This document shows, in pieces, positions 35,508 to 44,761 of a DNA stretch of 64,000 nucleotides. Under the pieces are notes generated by a model that worked only from the letters and a program-made list of their open reading frames with translations, was not told the origin of the DNA and searched no databases. Both the position numbers and the translations under genes were made by a program. Source of the stretch: JABWBD01 sp040768665 (GTDB taxonomy: Bacteria; Planctomycetota; Planctomycetia; Pirellulales; Thermoguttaceae); assembly GCA_040768665.1 (NCBI GenBank), contig JAXGMN010000044.1, positions 52,170-116,169 of the forward strand, read 5' to 3'. Position 1 is the stretch's first letter. Every line of letters begins with the position of its first letter.

Positions 35508-36782
35508 CTACGGTACCAGTAGGAACAGGTGCGATTTGCGTTCGCTTTCACCCAGGTAGATCGTTCCGTCGGTGCCGGTCGCCATCGCATCGAACTGGTA
35601 GCCTCGCCAGTAATAGTAGGGACTGCGATCCACGATCAGCAGACCGAGGTCTTCGAAGCCTCCTGCTTCGGGATCATATCGGTAGAGCTGGCATGGTTTT
35701 GCGGCGGAGCGCTCGCCCGCCATGAAGTAGACCTTGCCGTCGCCAGCCACGGCAAGACATCGCAACCGGCGTGAGCCGCGGGCCTTTCCCAGGTTGATGA
35801 GCTTCATCGTCGACGGATTGAGGGAGAAGAGATAGCCGTCGCACGTCCCGCCGTAGATCAGGCCCGACGGCGCCTTGGCGAAACACTCGACGACGGTATG
35901 GTCGGTAAAGAAATGGACGTGATAGTAATCGCCCGGTATCTTGACGTCCGTCGCCTCGAGTCTGCCGGAATCCGGAGAATAGACCATCAGGCGCCCGCCC
36001 GTTCCCGAAGTGAACACCCGGCCGTCGTCGCTGCAGACCAGTGCCCGGGGCAGGCTTCGCCAGTGTCGCTCGGGCCCGTGGAAAACCCGCTCGCGGTCGA
36101 CCTCGCCCAGATCCGTGGTTTTTCGGTCGGCGATTCGGAAAACGAAGAAATGGCCGTCGGGATACGTGATCCCGTAGATCTCTCCGCGGGCGGGATTGAT
36201 CGCAAGGGCGTGGATCGAATTGTGAGCCAGCGGAGTGCCGAGGTCCTCCAGTTCGCAGGGCATCTGGGGCAGCTTCACCCGGTCGTTGCTCTTCTGCGGT
36301 CGGTAGCGGTAAAGGTGGCCGCCTGCGTAGTCCTTGCAGTGTGCGGCGATGTCTCGCCAGAGCACCTCGTCGATCCGCTCGCCCGCCTTTCCCTTGGAGA
36401 GCGGGACGGGCGCCAGTGGATTCCTGCCGGTTCCCAAATAGATGCAGCCGTCGGCGTCTTCGACCAGCGCGTGATGGATCGCCTCCTCCTCGGCTACCCG
36501 ACCCAGGTGGCGGACCTTGTTGATCGCCGGATCAAACACGATCAGATACGCCTGCTCGCCGCTGGTTCCGCCATAGATTTTTCCGTCACGAGCAGTCAGT
36601 AGTGCGGTAATCGCACTGGAATTCTCGGGTACTTCGTTTACCTCGGGATAGCCCAGGTCGCGGAGGTCCAAGCGATGGAGGTTTTTCAGGACCGGTTTGG
36701 CCCAGTCCTGGGCGAACGCAGACGGGACAGCGACCAGAGCGGCAAGTGCGACGAACGGGCAAAGCGAGAGGTGGCGAATCAT
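35508..36782 (-). CDS. Secreted beta-propeller protein, 424 aa
   Basis: A signal peptide (MIRHLSLCPFVALAALVAVPSAFA, cleavage before QDW) precedes repeated beta-propeller blades. The blades have the pattern GKIYGGTSGEQAYLIVFDP, GCIYLGTGRNPL, GEIYGITYPDGHFFVF and GLIYGGTCDGYLFSLNP. No catalytic motif is visible. ATG 36782 is the start that yields the signal peptide. The earlier in-frame sequence overlaps the family A element. It resembles the next gene at 36950-38317 in blade style, and both may read out as a paralogous pair of exported, possibly ligand-binding propellers. They lie in tandem on the minus strand with a MITE between them. Confidence 0.8.
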   Translation of the reverse strand: MIRHLSLCPFVALAALVAVPSAFAQDWAKPVLKNLHRLDLRDLGYPEVNEVPENSSAITALLTARDGKIYGGTSGEQAYLIVFDPAINKVRHLGRVAEEEAIHHALVEDADGCIYLGTGRNPLAPVPLSKGKAGERIDEVLWRDIAAHCKDYAGGHLYRYRPQKSNDRVKLPQMPCELEDLGTPLAHNSIHALAINPARGEIYGITYPDGHFFVFRIADRKTTDLGEVDRERVFHGPERHWRSLPRALVCSDDGRVFTSGTGGRLMVYSPDSGRLEATDVKIPGDYYHVHFFTDHTVVECFAKAPSGLIYGGTCDGYLFSLNPSTMKLINLGKARGSRRLRCLAVAGDGKVYFMAGERSAAKPCQLYRYDPEAGGFEDLGLLIVDRSPYYYWRGYQFDAMATGTDGTIYLGESERKSHLFLLVP

Positions 36783-36823
36783 GGGTGGCTCCACAAGGGT
36801 CCCGGTGCCGGTGCTGTCAGGAA

Positions 36824-36948
36824 GTAACCGTTCACGCCCACGGTCGGGGACTGGTCCATTTTTCGGCCAATTCGCGAATTCTGGCGTCAAAGACGTTGGT
36901 CGAAAACATGGACCTGTCTCCCTCTCTTCCGTGGGCGTGAACGGTTAC
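36824..36948. mobile_element. MITE-like palindromic element family A, intact copy
   Basis: This 125-bp element has terminal inverted repeats GTAACCGTTCACGCCCACGG / CCGTGGGCGTGAACGGTTAC and inner arms GGGGACTGGTCCATTTTTCGG / CGAAAACATGGACCTGTC. The 8-bp direct repeat GTCAGGAA flanks it (36816-36823 and 36949-36956). The right copy contains the stop codon of the adjacent propeller gene. Confidence 0.88.
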
Positions 36949-36949
36949 G

Positions 36950-38317
36950 TCAGGAACCCGGTCGATAGATCACCAGGTGCAGTGCGACGGGCACGTCGTC
37001 GATCATGCCGGTTGCCCGCGCGGGATCGGTCACTTCAACCTGGCCGCAAATGTAAACGGTTCCGCCGGGATCAACCGCGGCGCCTTCGCAGCCGAACACG
37101 CGCCGGCCATCGGTCGTCTTCAGCGCCCCGAGGTCAATCCGCTTGCCCTTCGCAATGTCGTAGACGATCAGGTGATGTGGTTCCTTGCTTCCAAAGGTCT
37201 CGACGTATCCTTCGATCGTATAAGGGCGGGCCGAGGGGACAAAGTAAACCTTCCTGTTGCGACTGTCCAGCGCGAAGGCAAGCGTGGAATACGGGATGTC
37301 TTTGCGCGCGGCACCGAGAAATCGGCTGTCGCACATCCGCGCAAGCGGCGTGATCGTTCCTTCGGGCCCCTCGTGGGGATCGAAGCGGAACAACGTCGAA
37401 CCGCTTCCGCAGGTGATGCCATAGGCCACTTTCTCGATTGGGTCCCACTGGATGGCGCGCCAGTCGTAGGAGCGGTCGATCATCGGATTGCGCAACTGGG
37501 TGGGGAAGGCCGTGGCGTCGAAAGGCATTCGGATCGACAGGTCGCGGACCCGCTCGGTCTCCACGTCGTATTTCCAGACGCGAGCGGTCGGAAAGCTCCC
37601 GTAGACGTTTCCCTCGTCGTCGCAGAAGATGTTGCGGCAGACGTCCCAGTTGCTCACGCGCCCCAGGTTCGTGGTCACGCGGTTGTCGATGTCGAAGCGG
37701 TAGAGGTACCCGGTGAAGCCGATGCCGAAGAGAACATTGCGCTCTTTGTCGATGGTCAGCGGATAGATGCCGACTCCCTCATCGACCAGTCCGAGGTTTT
37801 CCAGTTTGCCGGCGCCGGGATCGTATTGCATCCAGTGGCCACCCTGCCAACTAAGGTAATCGATCGATCGCGGTCCGCTTCCGTTATTCAAAGGAACGAA
37901 GTAGATGTTGCCTTCGCGATCCTCGACAGGCCGGTTGTGAATTTTCCCCGATGTGCGGATCCCGCGGCCGCGCTCGCCGAGCGCCTCGGCCACGTCGAAC
38001 AGGAGAACGTTGGTGTCCTTGTCGGGGTCATAAACATACAGGTGGGCCGTTTCTCCTTCGCTGATCAGACCGGAATAAACTTTGCCGTCGCTCGCGGCGC
38101 AGAGGCCGTCCCACATTGCCGGGTCCTGCCCCGGGTATTCGCGGGCTTCGACGCGGCAGGTTTGGGAGTCGGCGGCCGGTGGTGTGCCCAAGGCGGTCGA
38201 TCCCAACAGCGCGGCGAGCAGCATGGCGGCCGACTGCCGGGAACGAAGGCCGTATTGGGTATACGGGGATTGCGTGACGACGGACATCAGGCTGCTCCGC
38301 AGTTTGAGCCTCTTCAT
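36950..38317 (-). CDS. Secreted beta-propeller protein, 455 aa
   Basis: A long charged n-region and hydrophobic stretch (SAAMLLAALLGSTALGTPPAA) suggest export. The mature part has propeller-like blades such as GKVYSGLISEGETAHLYVYDP, shown here as GKVYSGLISEGE and AHLYVYDP. Others are GNIYFVPLNNG, NVLFGIGFTGYLYRFD, GNVYGSFPTARVWKYD and KVYFVPSARPYT. The stop codon TGA lies inside the target-site duplication of the family A element that follows, so the insertion hit the very end of the gene. No enzyme motif is visible. It is related in style to the gene at 35508. Function is unknown. Confidence 0.8.
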   Translation of the reverse strand: MKRLKLRSSLMSVVTQSPYTQYGLRSRQSAAMLLAALLGSTALGTPPAADSQTCRVEAREYPGQDPAMWDGLCAASDGKVYSGLISEGETAHLYVYDPDKDTNVLLFDVAEALGERGRGIRTSGKIHNRPVEDREGNIYFVPLNNGSGPRSIDYLSWQGGHWMQYDPGAGKLENLGLVDEGVGIYPLTIDKERNVLFGIGFTGYLYRFDIDNRVTTNLGRVSNWDVCRNIFCDDEGNVYGSFPTARVWKYDVETERVRDLSIRMPFDATAFPTQLRNPMIDRSYDWRAIQWDPIEKVAYGITCGSGSTLFRFDPHEGPEGTITPLARMCDSRFLGAARKDIPYSTLAFALDSRNRKVYFVPSARPYTIEGYVETFGSKEPHHLIVYDIAKGKRIDLGALKTTDGRRVFGCEGAAVDPGGTVYICGQVEVTDPARATGMIDDVPVALHLVIYRPGS

Positions 38318-38362
38318 TTCTCGTTTCTGGTTCTGGACACTCGACTCTTTAACGGTCCGCCC

Positions 38363-38375
38363 CGTGAACGGTTAC
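38363..38375. repeat. Solo terminal repeat of family A
   Basis: CGTGAACGGTTAC matches the right terminal inverted repeat of family A. It lies upstream of the propeller gene start, between it and the response regulator stop. No partner end is nearby. Confidence 0.45.
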
Positions 38376-38417
38376 GCCATCGTAGTGGCGCGGAAATCAC
38401 CGGTCAACGGGCGCCGG

Positions 38418-38867
38418 TCAGTCCAGCGCCGGCAGAATGATCTCCGCCATCCAGTAACGGCGGAGGTGCTTCACGACTCGGATGAACTGGTCGAGGTCGA
38501 CCGGCTTGACCATGTAGCTCTCCACTTCGAGGCCCTCCTCGCGGAGGATCTCTTCGTGGATCTCCGACGCGGTCAGAACGACGACGGGGATCGAATTGAG
38601 TTGCTCGCTTCCACGGATTTCCTCGAGCACCTGGCGGCCGCTTTTCTTGGGCAGCTTCAGATCCAACAGCACCAGATCGGGCCGAGGGGCGCGGGCGTAG
38701 ATCTCCTTGCGATGCAGGAAGCAGATGGCTTCGTCGCCGTCGCGAACCAGGCTCACGCGGCACTGCACCTGGCCCTCCTTCAGAGCTGCCATGGTCATCC
38801 GCGCGTCTTCCAGGTTGTCCTCGATCAAGAGGATCTCCATGGGCCTGCCCACCGTGTCTCGTCTCAT
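38418..38867 (-). CDS. Single-domain response regulator (Rcp1/CheY-like)
   Basis: This 149-residue receiver protein has no output domain. Conserved features are the acidic pair in ILLIEDNLEDARM, the phosphoacceptor aspartate in PDLVLLDLKLPKKSG, the Thr in VVVLTAS, and the lysine in SYMVKPVDL. The insertion around GDEAICFLHRKEIY is typical of Rcp1-type regulators paired with phytochrome-like kinases. ATG 38867 has AGGAG nine bases upstream. MEILL at 38840 is an alternative start. It starts 13 bases after the stop of the histidine kinase gene and is certainly its partner. Confidence 0.92.
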   Translation of the reverse strand: MRRDTVGRPMEILLIEDNLEDARMTMAALKEGQVQCRVSLVRDGDEAICFLHRKEIYARAPRPDLVLLDLKLPKKSGRQVLEEIRGSEQLNSIPVVVLTASEIHEEILREEGLEVESYMVKPVDLDQFIRVVKHLRRYWMAEIILPALD

Positions 38868-38880
38868 GACGTCGGATCTC

Positions 38881-41673
38881 CTACAGGTTTGCGGTCCCGA
38901 CGGACTGGATCGCGTTGCCGTCGCTGTTGGATTTGTCCTCGCGCGTCTCGGGCGAGAGAAGGGTGAAATAGAAGGTCGTTCCCCGACCGGGCTCCGACTC
39001 GAACCAGATTTCCCCCCCGTGCCGCTCGATGATGCGTTTGCACACGGCGAGGCCGATACCGGTGCCGGGATAGCGGTCACTCGTGTGGAGCCGCCGGAAG
39101 ACTTCGAAAATCGTGGCGGCGTACTCCGCTTCGATGCCGATGCCGTTGTCGTGGACCGCCAGCGTCCACCGCTCGCCCGACCGATGCGCCGAGACGTGGA
39201 CACGGGGCGGCTCTTCGCGGCGAAACTTGATCGCGTTGCCGATCAGGTTTTGCAGGAGTTGCACCAGTTGAGTGTAGTCGCCGACGACGATCGGCAGGTC
39301 GTCGCCGGTTACCTCCGCCGAGTTTTCCTCGATGGCCAACCTGAGGTTCTCGACCGCGTGCTCGAAGACTTCGTTGCAGTCGACGGGGCGAAGGCTGACC
39401 GGCCGGGTCTGTACGCGCGAGTAGGCCAAGAGGTCGTTGATCAACTGCTGTATTCGGCGGCCCGCGTCGAGCGACAGATCGATCAGCGAGTGCGCGTTGC
39501 CCGGGAGATTCTCGGCGTGTTGCTTCGCCAACGCCTGGAGATAGGACGACATCATCCGCACCGGCTCCTGCAAGTCGTGCGAGGCAATGTAAGCGAATTG
39601 CTCCAGGTCCCGATTGGATTGCTCCAGGGCAGCCGCCGTGCGCTTGAGCCGCTCCTCGGCAAGCTTGCGGGCGGTTACGTCGATGTGGGATCCGACCATG
39701 CGATAGGCGCGGCCGTCCGCGTCGCGAAGGCAGGTGCCGCGGGCGAGGATCCAGCGGTAGGAGCCGTCCTTGTGCCGCAGCCGGTGTTCCAATTCAAAGT
39801 GGGGAGTCTCGCCGGCCTGGTAGGCGCGTACCGTTTCCAGCGCCCGATCGCGGTCGTCGGGATGCAGGCGGCGTTCCCATTCGGCGTAGTCGTCGCCAAG
39901 TTCGTCCTCGGCATAGCCCAGCATGCTCTTCCACCGGGGAGAGAAATGGACCTTGTCGGTCCGCAGGTCCCAGTCCCAGATCCCCGCGTCGGTTCCGCGT
40001 ACGGCCAATTCGAACCGTTCCTCGCTCTTGACAAGAGCCGCGGTGGCGTCGCGGATCCGTTTCTCGAGGAGGTCGGTCTGGATGAGGATAACGCCCGTCA
40101 GCGGCCGCAAGAGAAGATAGATGCCGCCGGCACCCAACAACGCCAGAAGACCGACGACGGCCAGGACGAGCAGGAGTTGCCGGTCGACCGCGTAATACAA
40201 CTTGCCGGCATCGACGGCGGCCAGGACAAACCAATCGGTGTTCTCGACGCGTGCATAAGCCGTCAGTAAGCGCTCTTGCGCATCGGGGTCGGGTTCCAGG
40301 AGGCCGTCGCTTACCTGTTCCGCCGAAAGTGCAATCTGTCGATAGGAGTCGTCCGGCGCGCTCAAGGCAACTTGCCCGTCGGCGCTTTCCAGGACCAGCG
40401 CCGAGCGATTTCCGTCGCGGCCCGCACGAAGGACCAGGCGGGTATCGACCCCGAGGCCCAATTCGTCGGCCAGAATTGCGTGGACGCCGGGAAACTGGGT
40501 CAAGACGACGTCTTCGCCGATCGGCTCGCCCCGGGGGTTCTTAATGAGCGTCGCGACGGCCACGTGAAAACTGCCGTCGTGCAACACGGGGCCGCTAACC
40601 ACCGGAGCACGGATCTCGGACAGATCCTCGGGCCACAGGCTTGGGGGAACGGGAGTGCCCACCGCCACCAGGACTTTGCCTTGGCGGTCGAGACGAGCGA
40701 TACCGCGGACCTCCCGCGAATTGGCCAGCGCTTCGCTGAGGATCGGTTCGCTTTGCGCCGCGAACTGCTCCGGCGAAAGATCTCCACGACGATACGCTTC
40801 CAGAAGCTGACGAGCCCGCGTGCGACTGGAAATCTGCATCGCGATGCTTTCGGCGCGCCAGAGGAACTGTTGGATGGCATCGGCTTTCGAGCGGGTTGCG
40901 TGCAACAGGTAGCTCTGTTGGGCTTCGCAAAGATGTCCATAGATGGGCAGCACTGCCAGAAGCGCACTGACGACGATCATCAGCAGCATGCCGAACGTCG
41001 TGTAGATGATGATCGAGTTGCGCAAGTCGCGCATAAGGACCTCGCCCCGGCGCGGCTGCCGCCAGCCGAAATCGATCAGTCCGATGCCAACGGCCATGAA
41101 AGCGATCGCCGCGTGCAGAGCGATCTGCGGCAGGCTGATCCAAGAAAAGGCCGCCTGATAAGGCGCCGCCGTGCCTACGAACCCCGCCAGGCCCAGCCCA
41201 AAGATGACGGCACCAAGAAGGATCAACAGGAGCGGCCGCTGCCAGAGGCTCGCGCGCTGCGGCATGATCGCGACGGCCGTGCCGGCGAGGAGCAGGCAGA
41301 GAGCCACTTCGACCGGCATCGTCGCCGGATCGCCAACCGCCCTGAACCAGGCGATTCGCAGCCCGCTCCACAGCGCGTGGTCGGCGACCCCAACCAGCCC
41401 GATCCATCCGACGAGAATGCCGCACAGAGTGGCAAGCCGGCGGTAACCGAAAACAGCCAGCAGCATGCCCCCCGCCGTGAAAACCAGCGCGAGCGCGGCA
41501 ACTGCAATGAAGCGCCGGCAGGGAGGAAGAACGCGTGCGGGCTGCTCGACGACGAGATAACGGCCGGCGAGGGCAGTCAGCCCGAGCAGCAGCGTCAACA
41601 CGGCTGCCGCCACGGCCACGGCGCTGCCCACCACCGGACGTCGTTCGGTTCGCTCCACAAGAAAACGAAACAT
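38881..41673 (-). CDS. Membrane PAS-domain sensor histidine kinase
   Basis: This 930-residue sensor has about six N-terminal transmembrane helices to residue ~195 (a MASE-like integral sensor). Another helix (NSIIIYTTFGMLLMIVVSALL) follows, then a periplasmic double-Cache-like region (about 260-470, DRQGKVLVAVGTPVPPSLWP), and a further helix near 495. A PAS domain with PAC comes next (GIWDWDLRTDKVHFSPRWKS), then the kinase. The H-box IASHDLQEPVRMM lies near residue 700. The N-box is NLIGNAIKFRR, G1 DNGIGIE, F FEVFRRLH, and G2 GTGIGLAVCK. These match the phytochrome-like HWE-free HisKA type with a PGTGIG ending. It phosphorylates the regulator encoded next to it. The stimulus is unknown. Confidence 0.92.
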   Translation of the reverse strand: MFRFLVERTERRPVVGSAVAVAAAVLTLLLGLTALAGRYLVVEQPARVLPPCRRFIAVAALALVFTAGGMLLAVFGYRRLATLCGILVGWIGLVGVADHALWSGLRIAWFRAVGDPATMPVEVALCLLLAGTAVAIMPQRASLWQRPLLLILLGAVIFGLGLAGFVGTAAPYQAAFSWISLPQIALHAAIAFMAVGIGLIDFGWRQPRRGEVLMRDLRNSIIIYTTFGMLLMIVVSALLAVLPIYGHLCEAQQSYLLHATRSKADAIQQFLWRAESIAMQISSRTRARQLLEAYRRGDLSPEQFAAQSEPILSEALANSREVRGIARLDRQGKVLVAVGTPVPPSLWPEDLSEIRAPVVSGPVLHDGSFHVAVATLIKNPRGEPIGEDVVLTQFPGVHAILADELGLGVDTRLVLRAGRDGNRSALVLESADGQVALSAPDDSYRQIALSAEQVSDGLLEPDPDAQERLLTAYARVENTDWFVLAAVDAGKLYYAVDRQLLLVLAVVGLLALLGAGGIYLLLRPLTGVILIQTDLLEKRIRDATAALVKSEERFELAVRGTDAGIWDWDLRTDKVHFSPRWKSMLGYAEDELGDDYAEWERRLHPDDRDRALETVRAYQAGETPHFELEHRLRHKDGSYRWILARGTCLRDADGRAYRMVGSHIDVTARKLAEERLKRTAAALEQSNRDLEQFAYIASHDLQEPVRMMSSYLQALAKQHAENLPGNAHSLIDLSLDAGRRIQQLINDLLAYSRVQTRPVSLRPVDCNEVFEHAVENLRLAIEENSAEVTGDDLPIVVGDYTQLVQLLQNLIGNAIKFRREEPPRVHVSAHRSGERWTLAVHDNGIGIEAEYAATIFEVFRRLHTSDRYPGTGIGLAVCKRIIERHGGEIWFESEPGRGTTFYFTLLSPETREDKSNSDGNAIQSVGTANL

Positions 41674-41763
41674 GGCTGCCTTGACCCGGTAAGATGCACG
41701 CGCCAGCGCGCAGGAACCATCACGGCTGGCAGCGTTGCTTCATGCCGCACGACTCTGGCACCA

Positions 41764-41858
41764 AGCTGGTGAAAAAAGGACCGGCTCCGCAAGACTTCGT
41801 ATCTTCACTCCGATTAACCCACCACGATTACTTGCGGTGCCTGTCCTTTCATCAGGCT
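41764..41858. repeat. Palindromic element family C, divergent copy
   Basis: AGCTGGTGAAAAAAGGACC and GGTGCCTGTCCTTTCATCAGGCT (parts) frame inner arms CGGCTCCGCAAG / CTTGCGGTGCC. It is clearly related to family C but with diverged ends. It lies upstream of the histidine kinase start. Confidence 0.7.
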
Positions 41859-41968
41859 ACTATGACACCCCTTGGTGGAGAAAAGATCGTCCCAAAGGTA
41901 TTGCCCCCAATTATTCTACACCAACGTCGATGGGAAAAACCACCAGCTTGAGGTAGAAGGCGATCGAT

Positions 41969-42072
41969 TAGGAGGCCCTAACAAAACGAGGACAGCCACC
42001 TCGCCGGGGCGTGTACAGTGGGAGTCTCTCCAATGCGGGCTCGGAACCAGTCCCCGTTTTGATAGGGCCTAT
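41969..42072. repeat. Palindromic element, D-like variant
   Basis: AGGCCCTAACAAAACGAGGAC pairs with GTCCCCGTTTTGATAGGGCCT (parts of about 20 bases each). It includes GGACAGCC and GGAACCAGTCCCC, the superfamily core. Together with the family C copy at 41764 it fills the 438-base gap between the kinase and the next minus-strand gene. Confidence 0.65.
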
Positions 42073-42111
42073 AAGCAGACCACTCCGCTGACAATCGACG
42101 AAAGAGCGGTC

Positions 42112-42567
42112 TCAGGCGAGCATGGACGAAGCCGCTGCAACCGGGCTCGGCACGTTAAGCATGGCGTTGGCGGGCTTGATGTCGAAATCGTATCGCGACA
42201 GTTCAACGGTCAGCACGGCAATGGCAACAACGATCGCAACAAACGCGAGCACAAGCATGACCGAATAGACATCGGGGAATTGCTGCCCGAGCAATTTCGA
42301 GAAGCCACCGGCTTCCGAGGAATCTTTGGCAGCTTTCGCTTTCTTTGCCTTCTTGCCTTTTTTGCCCTTTTTGGAAGTGTCTTCCTCCGCTTCCGCGGGC
42401 ACCGCCTCGGTCTCCGCCTCCTCCGTCGGCATGACCTCCGATTCAGCCTCCGCCGCAGCCCCGGGCTCCTCTTCCAGGCCCACCGGTTCCGGCGTCAGTT
42501 CCTCCTCGGGCATCGCCTCGAACTCGTCCGTTTCAAAGTCGTCGAAGTCCTGCGGGTCTTTGCTCAT
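42112..42567 (-). CDS. Acidic/lysine-rich single-pass membrane protein
   Basis: This 151-residue protein has an extremely acidic N-terminus (residues 1-63, FDDFETDEFEAMPEEEL). A Lys/Ala-rich basic stretch follows (SKKGKKGKKAKKAKAAKDSS, residues 64-83), then one transmembrane helix (VYSVMLVLAFVAIVVAIAVLTV) and a short tail. The charge segregation suggests a cytoplasmic disordered tether. No enzyme domain is recognised. Similar acidic-KK-TM proteins occur next to diverse genes in planctomycetes (general impression, not checked). The ATG at 42567 is the first possible start. Function is unknown. Confidence 0.7.
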   Translation of the reverse strand: MSKDPQDFDDFETDEFEAMPEEELTPEPVGLEEEPGAAAEAESEVMPTEEAETEAVPAEAEEDTSKKGKKGKKAKKAKAAKDSSEAGGFSKLLGQQFPDVYSVMLVLAFVAIVVAIAVLTVELSRYDFDIKPANAMLNVPSPVAAASSMLA

Positions 42568-42673
42568 GGTTCCGCCGTAAGGATCGGTTGCTGCCGAGTA
42601 CGCAGAGGATGGAAACGGTACGCCCTATAGCTTACTTTAGTTGCACATCTTATGGTGTCAACTAAGGATTGAT

Positions 42674-42756
42674 CGAGAAATAAGTGTCAGGAACCATTTG
42701 CCGGAAACCGGCCCTTCGGGTGCTTCGCACAAATGGTTCCTGACACTTTTTTCTCG
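42674..42756. repeat. Palindromic element family B, copy 1
   Basis: CGAGAAATAAGTGTCAGGAACC pairs with GGTTCCTGACACTTTTTTCTCG (22 bases each, shown here only as the outer CGAGAAA...TTTCTCG and inner AACCATTTG...CAAATGGTT). The loop region is CCGGCCCTTCGGGTGC. It lies downstream of the SDR gene on the minus strand. It is near-identical to the copy at 46185. Confidence 0.85.
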
Positions 42757-42915
42757 AACGTTGCTAAAGCGTTTTGCTCCTGGCTCCCTCGGTTGGGGAA
42801 ATCCGCTGCTTTGTTCAGCCGAATAGCAAAACCGGGGAATACGATCGTAATACCAAGGACTGGTTTTCGACCGGGCGCCCAGACAACCATTTGATCGATA
42901 CGCGGAGGCGCGATT

Positions 42916-43692
42916 CTACCAGGGAGGCAGGGCCAATGTGCCGCCCTCCAGGTGAACGACGCTGCCGTTGATGAATCCGGCGTCGTCGCTGACCAGGAAC
43001 GCGACGGCGCGGGCGACATCGATCGGCTGGCCCATCCGCTGGACGGGAATTTTCCGCGCGACCTCGGCGTAGAGCTCTTCTTTGGGCTTGTCCCAGCCGG
43101 CACAGGAGGCGGCCAGCATCGGCGTGTCGATGGTGCCCGGGCTGACGGCGACAAACCGAACGCCCCCGGGGCTGTGGTCGGTGGCCAGGCTCCGCATCAG
43201 CGCAACCAAGGCCGCTTTCGAAGCGCAGTAGACCGCGTGCTCGGGGAAACCGATATCGGCTGCCACCGACGTCGTGAAGCAGATCACCCCTTTGCCCTGC
43301 CGCTCCATGATCGGGATCGCATGCTTGGCGACGAGCACCGGGCCGAGGAGGTTGACGTTGATCACCAGGTGAAAATCATCGACGGTGAACTCGGTGATCT
43401 TCCGGTTCCGCAACACGCCGGCGTTGGAGTGGACGATGTCAAGCCGGCCGTACTTCTCGACCGCCAGACCGATCGCCGCCTTGACGTCCTCCTCCTTGCT
43501 CACGTCGCAATGCTGGAAAACGCAGGTGTGGCCTTCGTCGGTCAACCGTTTGGCCAGGGCCGCGCCTTCCTCGGCCTGGATCGATGCGGCAACGACCTTG
43601 GCGCCCGATCGGGCGAATAACTCCGTGCATGACTCGCCAATGCCGGAGGTGCCGCCGGTAACGAGGATCACCTTTCCGCTGAAGTCGCTCAT
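42916..43692 (-). CDS. Short-chain dehydrogenase/reductase
   Basis: This is a classical SDR of 258 residues with the cofactor motif TGGTSGIGESC at residues 13-23, NAGV near residue 90, the catalytic serine in CFTTSVAA, and YCASKAALVAL with the Tyr-x-x-x-Lys pair. The C-terminal NGSVVHLEGG is also typical. It is NAD(P)-dependent and cytoplasmic. It follows the epimerase-like gene by 10 bases and belongs to a three-gene oxidoreductase cluster (Gfo/Idh, epimerase, SDR) that probably handles a sugar, sugar acid or inositol. The exact substrate cannot be told. Confidence is high for the family. Confidence 0.92.
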   Translation of the reverse strand: MSDFSGKVILVTGGTSGIGESCTELFARSGAKVVAASIQAEEGAALAKRLTDEGHTCVFQHCDVSKEEDVKAAIGLAVEKYGRLDIVHSNAGVLRNRKITEFTVDDFHLVINVNLLGPVLVAKHAIPIMERQGKGVICFTTSVAADIGFPEHAVYCASKAALVALMRSLATDHSPGGVRFVAVSPGTIDTPMLAASCAGWDKPKEELYAEVARKIPVQRMGQPIDVARAVAFLVSDDAGFINGSVVHLEGGTLALPPW

Positions 43693-43702
43693 CGCTGTCC
43701 TC

Positions 43703-44689
43703 CTATCCTTTGAAACCCGATCGCGAGCGGCGCTTCGCCCCCGAACGGCGGAACTCCACAGCCTTGTCGATCAGGCTGTCGATGTCGTACTTCGGCTGAT
43801 AGCCGAGCAGGTAGCGAGCTTTCGTCGTATCGACGCAGAAGTCCTTTCCGACAGGGTCGATCAGATCAAGCGTCTCGATTCCGAGCCGATCGGCGGCGTA
43901 CCTGGCGGCGTCGACGTAGTTGAACGGATCGTTCATGGCGATCATGAAGGTTTCGCCCTCGATCCCTTCTCGCTTCAACGCAAGAAGAAACGCCTGCACG
44001 CAGTCTTCCACCGCCACGATGTGGCGGCGCATCGGGCTGCCGTCCGGGTGACGCAGGGCCACGACCGCGTCGCCGCCTTCGGCAAATCTGGCTCGCTGTT
44101 GGTCGTTCATCAGTTCGGACCAGACCGGCACACCGAACCCCTCGCCGGCAACCGTCAGGTGGGTAAGGATATCGTCCTCCGCCTGGATCCATGACATCCG
44201 CAGAACCACCGCAGGCACGCCGGCCTGATAGTAGTACTGCTGGAACATCGTCTCCTCGACGACCTTGGAGAACGCATAGTAGCCGGGATAGGCCACCATG
44301 GGGATCGATTCGGTGATCGGGACCGGCTGGTCGTTGAAGTAGATGCCGTTGACCGCGTCGCCGCTCGCGAGGATGACGCGCTTGGGCGCCTTGGTCCGCA
44401 TCGCGGCGTCCAGCAGGTTGAACGTTCCCCGGGCGCTGACATTGATCACCGCCTCGCGGTCCTCCTTGCACGACGCCAGGTGGATCACCGCGTCGCTCCG
44501 CGATACCACCTCTTCAACCGCCGCATCGTCGGCGACGTCGAGCTGGACCTCTTCGACCCCGTCGACCCCCACCGGCAGACGGCGGTCGGCCGCGATGACG
44601 TGATATCCCTCGGCCAGAAGCGCTTCACACATGGGGCCGCCCACTTTGCCACTGGCTCCCGTGACCATGACTCGCTTGATGTCCGGCAT
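43703..44689 (-). CDS. NAD-dependent epimerase/dehydratase family protein
   Basis: This extended SDR of 328 residues has VMVTGASGKVGGPMCEAL near residue 6 (GxxGxxG). It also has the D-V-A-D cofactor stretch, AVIHLASCKEDREAVINVS, the active-site YYAFSKVVEE (YxxxK), and a C-terminal block GYQPKYDIDSLIDKAVEF typical of nucleotide-sugar epimerases. ATG 44689 is supported by GAGGAG 8-9 bases upstream. It lies between the Gfo/Idh gene (with the heptanucleotide array in the gap) and the SDR gene, and is likely cotranscribed with at least the SDR. The substrate is unknown. Confidence 0.9.
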   Translation of the reverse strand: MPDIKRVMVTGASGKVGGPMCEALLAEGYHVIAADRRLPVGVDGVEEVQLDVADDAAVEEVVSRSDAVIHLASCKEDREAVINVSARGTFNLLDAAMRTKAPKRVILASGDAVNGIYFNDQPVPITESIPMVAYPGYYAFSKVVEETMFQQYYYQAGVPAVVLRMSWIQAEDDILTHLTVAGEGFGVPVWSELMNDQQRARFAEGGDAVVALRHPDGSPMRRHIVAVEDCVQAFLLALKREGIEGETFMIAMNDPFNYVDAARYAADRLGIETLDLIDPVGKDFCVDTTKARYLLGYQPKYDIDSLIDKAVEFRRSGAKRRSRSGFKG

Positions 44690-44761
44690 GCCGGCTACTC
44701 CTCTATATAAGTTATCAGTTATCAGTCGTCGTTGGTCATTGGTCATTGTTTAAGTCGATGG

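Noticed and set aside
36977..38440. 487-codon + strand frame opposite the propeller gene
   Set aside because: It is antisense to a gene with a signal peptide and blade repeats; composition artefact.
38881..41673. Hybrid kinase (receiver fused to the kinase)
   Set aside because: The receiver is a separate gene with its own ribosome-binding site, 13 bases downstream.
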